A stretch of DNA of 8,443 nucleotides from Loktanella sp. (GTDB lineage: Bacteria; Pseudomonadota; Alphaproteobacteria; Rhodobacterales; Rhodobacteraceae). Shown here in pieces: positions 5,646-8,443 of the stretch. Numbering within the stretch: the stretch's first letter is position 1; every line of letters begins with the position of its first letter. The notes beneath the pieces are model-generated. The model saw nothing but the letters and a program-made list of their open reading frames with translations, ran no database searches and was not told where the DNA came from. The DNA lies in NCBI GenBank assembly GCA_003551805.1, contig PUNR01000299.1, positions 1-8,443 on the forward strand, written 5' to 3'. Position numbers and translations under genes: made by a program.

Positions 5646-8083
5646 TGCTGCCCAAACATGCACGCGTGGTGATTATCGGTGGTGGCGTCATCGGCTGTTC
5701 GGTCGCATACCACCTGACAAAACTGGGCTGGCAGGATGTCGTCCTGCTGGAACGCAAGCAACTGACCTCTGGCACCACATGGCATGCCGCAGGCCTGATC
5801 GGGCAATTGCGGGCGACTGCCAATATGACCCGTCTGGCGAATTATTCCCAAGAGCTCTATGGCGGGCTAGAGGCCGAAACAGGCATCGCCACGGGGTTCC
5901 GCCGCGTGGGGTCGATCACCGTTGCGCTGACAGATGAAAGGCGCGAGGAACTTTACCGTTCCGCCGGAATGGCGCGCGCCTTTGGCGTCGAGATCGAGGA
6001 GATTTCGCCGACCGAGGTCAAGAACCGCTATGAACACCTCAACATCGATGGCGTGACAGCGGGTGTGTTCCTGCCAAAGGACGGCCAAGGCGACCCCGCC
6101 AATATCGCCCTCGCGCTGGCCAAAGGCGCGCGGATGCGTGGCGCTGTTGTGGCCGAACAGACCAAAGTGACCAAGATCAACCGCAAAGGGCGGCGCGTCA
6201 CGTCGGTAGACTGGCAAAACGGTGATGAGCACGGCCAGATCACCTGCGACATGATCGTGAATTGCGCGGGCATGTGGGGCCATCAGGTGGGCCGCATGGC
6301 GGGCGTCAACGTCCCGCTGCATGCCTGCGAACATTTCTATATCGTCTCCGAACCGATCCCCGGCCTGACGCAAATGCCCGTCCTGCGCGTGCCTGACGAA
6401 TGTGCCTATTATAAGGAAGACGCAGGCAAGATGATGCTGGGCGCGTTCGAGCCCAACGCGAAACCGTGGGGCATGGCGGGCATTTCCGAGGATTTCGAAT
6501 TCGACCAACTGCCCGAGGATTTCGACCATTTTGAGCCGATCCTTGAACAGGCCGTCAACCGGATGCCGATGCTGGGCACTGCGGGTATCCATACCTTCTT
6601 TAACGGGCCGGAAAGCTTTACCCCCGACGATGCCTATCATCTGGGCCTTGCGCCAGAGATGGACAACGTCTGGGTCGCCGCCGGTTTCAATTCCATCGGT
6701 ATCCAGTCGGCAGGCGGTGCTGGCATGGCGCTGTCGCAATGGATGGATGCGGGCGAAAAGCCCTTTGATCTGGGCGATGTTGATATATCGCGGATGCAGC
6801 CTTTTCAGGGCAATAAGACCTATCTGTTTGAGCGTTCCAAGGAAACGCTGGGCCTGCTTTATGCGGACCATTTCCCTTACCGCCAAAAGGCTACGGCACG
6901 CGGGATCAGGAGGACGCCGTTTCACGCCCATCTTCTGCAACATGGCGCTGTCATGGGCGAACTCGCGGGCTGGGAACGGGCCAATTGGTACGCCACGCCG
7001 GGGCAAGCCCCGGCCTACGCATACTCGTGGCAGCGGCAGAACTTCTTTGGCAATGTGGGTGCGGAACTGGCCGCCGTGCGCGGCAATGTCGGCATGTACG
7101 ACATGTCCTCTTTCGGCAAGATCAGGGTCGAAGGCCGCGATGCCTGCGCTTTCCTCAACCAGATTTGCGGTGCGCAGATGGATGTGGCTATCGGGCGGAT
7201 CGTCTATACCCAATTCCTGAACACCAAGGCGGGGATCGAGGCGGATGTCACCGTCACCCGCCTGTCAGAAAAAGCCTATCTGGTCGTGACCCCTGCTGCG
7301 ACACGGCTGGCCGATCAAACGTGGATGCAGCGGCATTTAGGCGATTTCAACGCCATCATCACCGATGTGACAGCGGGCGAAGGCGTGCTGGCCGTGATGG
7401 GGCCGAACAGCCGCGCGTTGCTGCAAAAGGTCTCGCCCGCCGATTTCTCCAACGACCACAACCCATTTGGCACCGCGCAGGAAATCGAGATCGGCATGGC
7501 GCTCGCCCGTGTGCATCGCGTCTCTTACGTCGGTGAATTGGGCTGGGAGGTTTACATCAGCGCCGACATGGCCGCCCATGTGTTCGAAGTGCTGTACGCC
7601 GCAGGCCAAGACATGGGGCTAAAGCTATGCGGGATGCATATGATGGATGCCGCGCGGATGGAAAAAGGGTTCCGCCATTTCGGGCATGACATCACTTGCG
7701 AAGATCACGTGCTGGAGGCGGGACTAGGCTTTGCCGTGAAAACCGACAAGCCCGATTTCATCGGCCGCGACGCGGTGCTGCGCAAGCGTGACGCAGGGCT
7801 GGCACGGCGGCTGGTGCAATTCAAACTGACCGATCCTGCACCGCTGCTTTACCACAACGAACCTGTCCTGCGGGATGGCCAAGTTGTCGGGCATCTGACA
7901 TCGGGCGGATACGGGCACCATCTGGGGGCGGCGCTGGGCATGGGGTATATCCCGTGCGACGGGCAAACAGCGGCTGAAATGCTGTCCAGCCACTATGAAG
8001 TCGACGTGATGGGTGTGCGGGTTCCGGCCGAGGCACAGCTAAAGCCGTTCTATGATCCAACGGGCGAACGCGCAAAAGCCTAG
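5645..8083 (+). CDS. Sarcosine dehydrogenase-like FAD/folate oxidative N-demethylase
   Basis: Predicted cytoplasmic flavoenzyme of 812 aa with the same architecture as the DMGDH-like protein upstream: DAO FAD fold about 6-365 (GGGVIG at 12-17), middle domain about 368-423, GcvT-like folate domain about 425-695 (GELGWE at 630-635), C-terminal barrel about 718-802. TTWHAAG contains His47, the expected covalent FAD attachment residue. The following LIGQLR, and blocks such as VNCAGMWGHQVGRMAGV, NGPESFTPD and GFNSIG, resemble mitochondrial sarcosine dehydrogenase and the related PDPR more than DMGDH. The substrate-side motif is CEHFYI (His230) rather than HQY. Homologs are sometimes labelled 4-methylaminobutanoate oxidase, and that or another secondary N-methyl amine is possible. 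Translation is coupled to the methyltransferase (TGATG). The stop lies 3 bases from the end of a convergent minus-strand gene. Confidence 0.87.
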   Translation: MLPKHARVVIIGGGVIGCSVAYHLTKLGWQDVVLLERKQLTSGTTWHAAGLIGQLRATANMTRLANYSQELYGGLEAETGIATGFRRVGSITVALTDERREELYRSAGMARAFGVEIEEISPTEVKNRYEHLNIDGVTAGVFLPKDGQGDPANIALALAKGARMRGAVVAEQTKVTKINRKGRRVTSVDWQNGDEHGQITCDMIVNCAGMWGHQVGRMAGVNVPLHACEHFYIVSEPIPGLTQMPVLRVPDECAYYKEDAGKMMLGAFEPNAKPWGMAGISEDFEFDQLPEDFDHFEPILEQAVNRMPMLGTAGIHTFFNGPESFTPDDAYHLGLAPEMDNVWVAAGFNSIGIQSAGGAGMALSQWMDAGEKPFDLGDVDISRMQPFQGNKTYLFERSKETLGLLYADHFPYRQKATARGIRRTPFHAHLLQHGAVMGELAGWERANWYATPGQAPAYAYSWQRQNFFGNVGAELAAVRGNVGMYDMSSFGKIRVEGRDACAFLNQICGAQMDVAIGRIVYTQFLNTKAGIEADVTVTRLSEKAYLVVTPAATRLADQTWMQRHLGDFNAIITDVTAGEGVLAVMGPNSRALLQKVSPADFSNDHNPFGTAQEIEIGMALARVHRVSYVGELGWEVYISADMAAHVFEVLYAAGQDMGLKLCGMHMMDAARMEKGFRHFGHDITCEDHVLEAGLGFAVKTDKPDFIGRDAVLRKRDAGLARRLVQFKLTDPAPLLYHNEPVLRDGQVVGHLTSGGYGHHLGAALGMGYIPCDGQTAAEMLSSHYEVDVMGVRVPAEAQLKPFYDPTGERAKA

Positions 8084-8086
8084 CGG

Positions 8087-8443
8087 TCAGTCCTGACTTT
8101 GCGGCGGCAAAAGCCCCTGCGCGCGCAATTCGCGAAACCGTTTGCCGGAATGGGGCGTGCGACCGCCGATCACGGCAAAGACTTCGTGGCGCAGCGGGCG
8201 GGCCGCAGCTTTGTTGACGGTGTAAAGCAGTGACGTTGATTTCAGGTCGGGCGTCATCGTGCTGACCATCCATTCCGCCGGATGCGGCAGCATCCACAGC
8301 CAGCGCCCTGCCTCTGCATGCAGCCGCGCGTGGCGCAGATCGACAAAGCCTGCGGCGCTTTCGATATGGTCCAGACGGGAAAGTTTTTTCCCAATTGGCA
8401 GGCGGTACCAGTGCCAACCAGATCAACCTTGCGCAGGTTTCCC
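8087..8443 (-). CDS. Unrecognised protein, C-terminal part, with apparent frame break
   Basis: I do not recognise this gene. On the minus strand the frame ending at 8087 is open from 8422 and reads as a natural protein (DHIESAAGFVDLRHARLH, GRWLWMLPHPAEWMV, ending LLPPQSQD) with high GC at third positions. The only ATG in this frame (8293-8291) lies well inside that region. Further upstream the frame hits a stop at 8425-8423, while the neighbouring frame is open to the window edge (NLRKVDLVGTGTACQLGK). The gene therefore seems to start outside the window and to switch frame somewhere in 8383-8425. A run of six A on the coding strand (8389-8384) lies there. It could be a pseudogene, a homopolymer sequencing error or a programmed -1 shift. 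If the frame is really closed, the product would be a 68-aa protein from 8293. It converges on the second flavoenzyme with a 3-base gap and has no evident functional link to it. Confidence 0.45.

Noticed and set aside
5867..7213. Long minus-strand open frame (448 codons) opposite the SARDH-like gene
   Set aside because: Same reason: antisense shadow of a well-supported coding region, no motif and no promoter or ribosome site evident.
8086..8097. GTCAG-TC-CTGAC inverted repeat between the convergent genes as a bidirectional terminator
   Set aside because: The loop is too tight for a 5-bp stem and only three T's follow, so it is too weak to call.
1..8443. tRNA, rRNA, CRISPR array, IS element or prophage genes
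   Set aside because: No repeat-spacer pattern, tRNA-like fold, transposase motif or terminal inverted repeats were seen; apart from the right edge the window is ordinary metabolic operon sequence.

Overview
The window looks like a chromosomal piece of an alphaproteobacterium, most likely of the Rhodobacteraceae (Roseobacter group). The grounds are high GC at third codon positions, the gene families present, and an intergenic CCTCCGG-type hairpin at about 1643-1662 that I associate with that family. This placement is an inference from style, not from a marker gene.

Layout: (1) Positions 1-1604 hold two overlapping PhnE-type ABC importer permease genes; the first is cut by the left edge. The ATPase and the binding protein are not in the window and probably lie to the left. 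(2) Positions 1605-1742 are a short intergenic stretch with a terminator-like hairpin. It ends in a perfect 13-bp inverted repeat (1732-1764) that encloses the start codon of the next gene. (3) Positions 1746-8083 are a tight same-strand cluster: an XRE-cupin regulator, a dimethylglycine dehydrogenase-like flavoenzyme (814 aa), a homocysteine S-methyltransferase (290 aa) and a sarcosine dehydrogenase-like flavoenzyme (812 aa). The three enzymes follow each other with start/stop overlaps. (4) Positions 8087-8443 hold the end of an unrecognised minus-strand gene, convergent with the cluster and with an apparent break in its reading frame.

How the genes may work together: each flavoenzyme combines an FAD amine-oxidising half, with the His that usually carries covalent FAD, and a folate-binding GcvT-like half. 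Such enzymes remove N-methyl groups and can pass the carbon to tetrahydrofolate. A homocysteine methyltransferase could take a first methyl from an onium compound or simply make methionine. The set parallels the betaine to dimethylglycine to sarcosine to glycine route (BHMT, DMGDH, SARDH). The adjacent importer, however, belongs to the phosphonate (PhnE) family. My working hypothesis is uptake and stepwise demethylation of an N-methylated compound, possibly an N-methylated phosphonate or another betaine-like osmolyte, under control of the cupin-type regulator. The substrate cannot be read from sequence.
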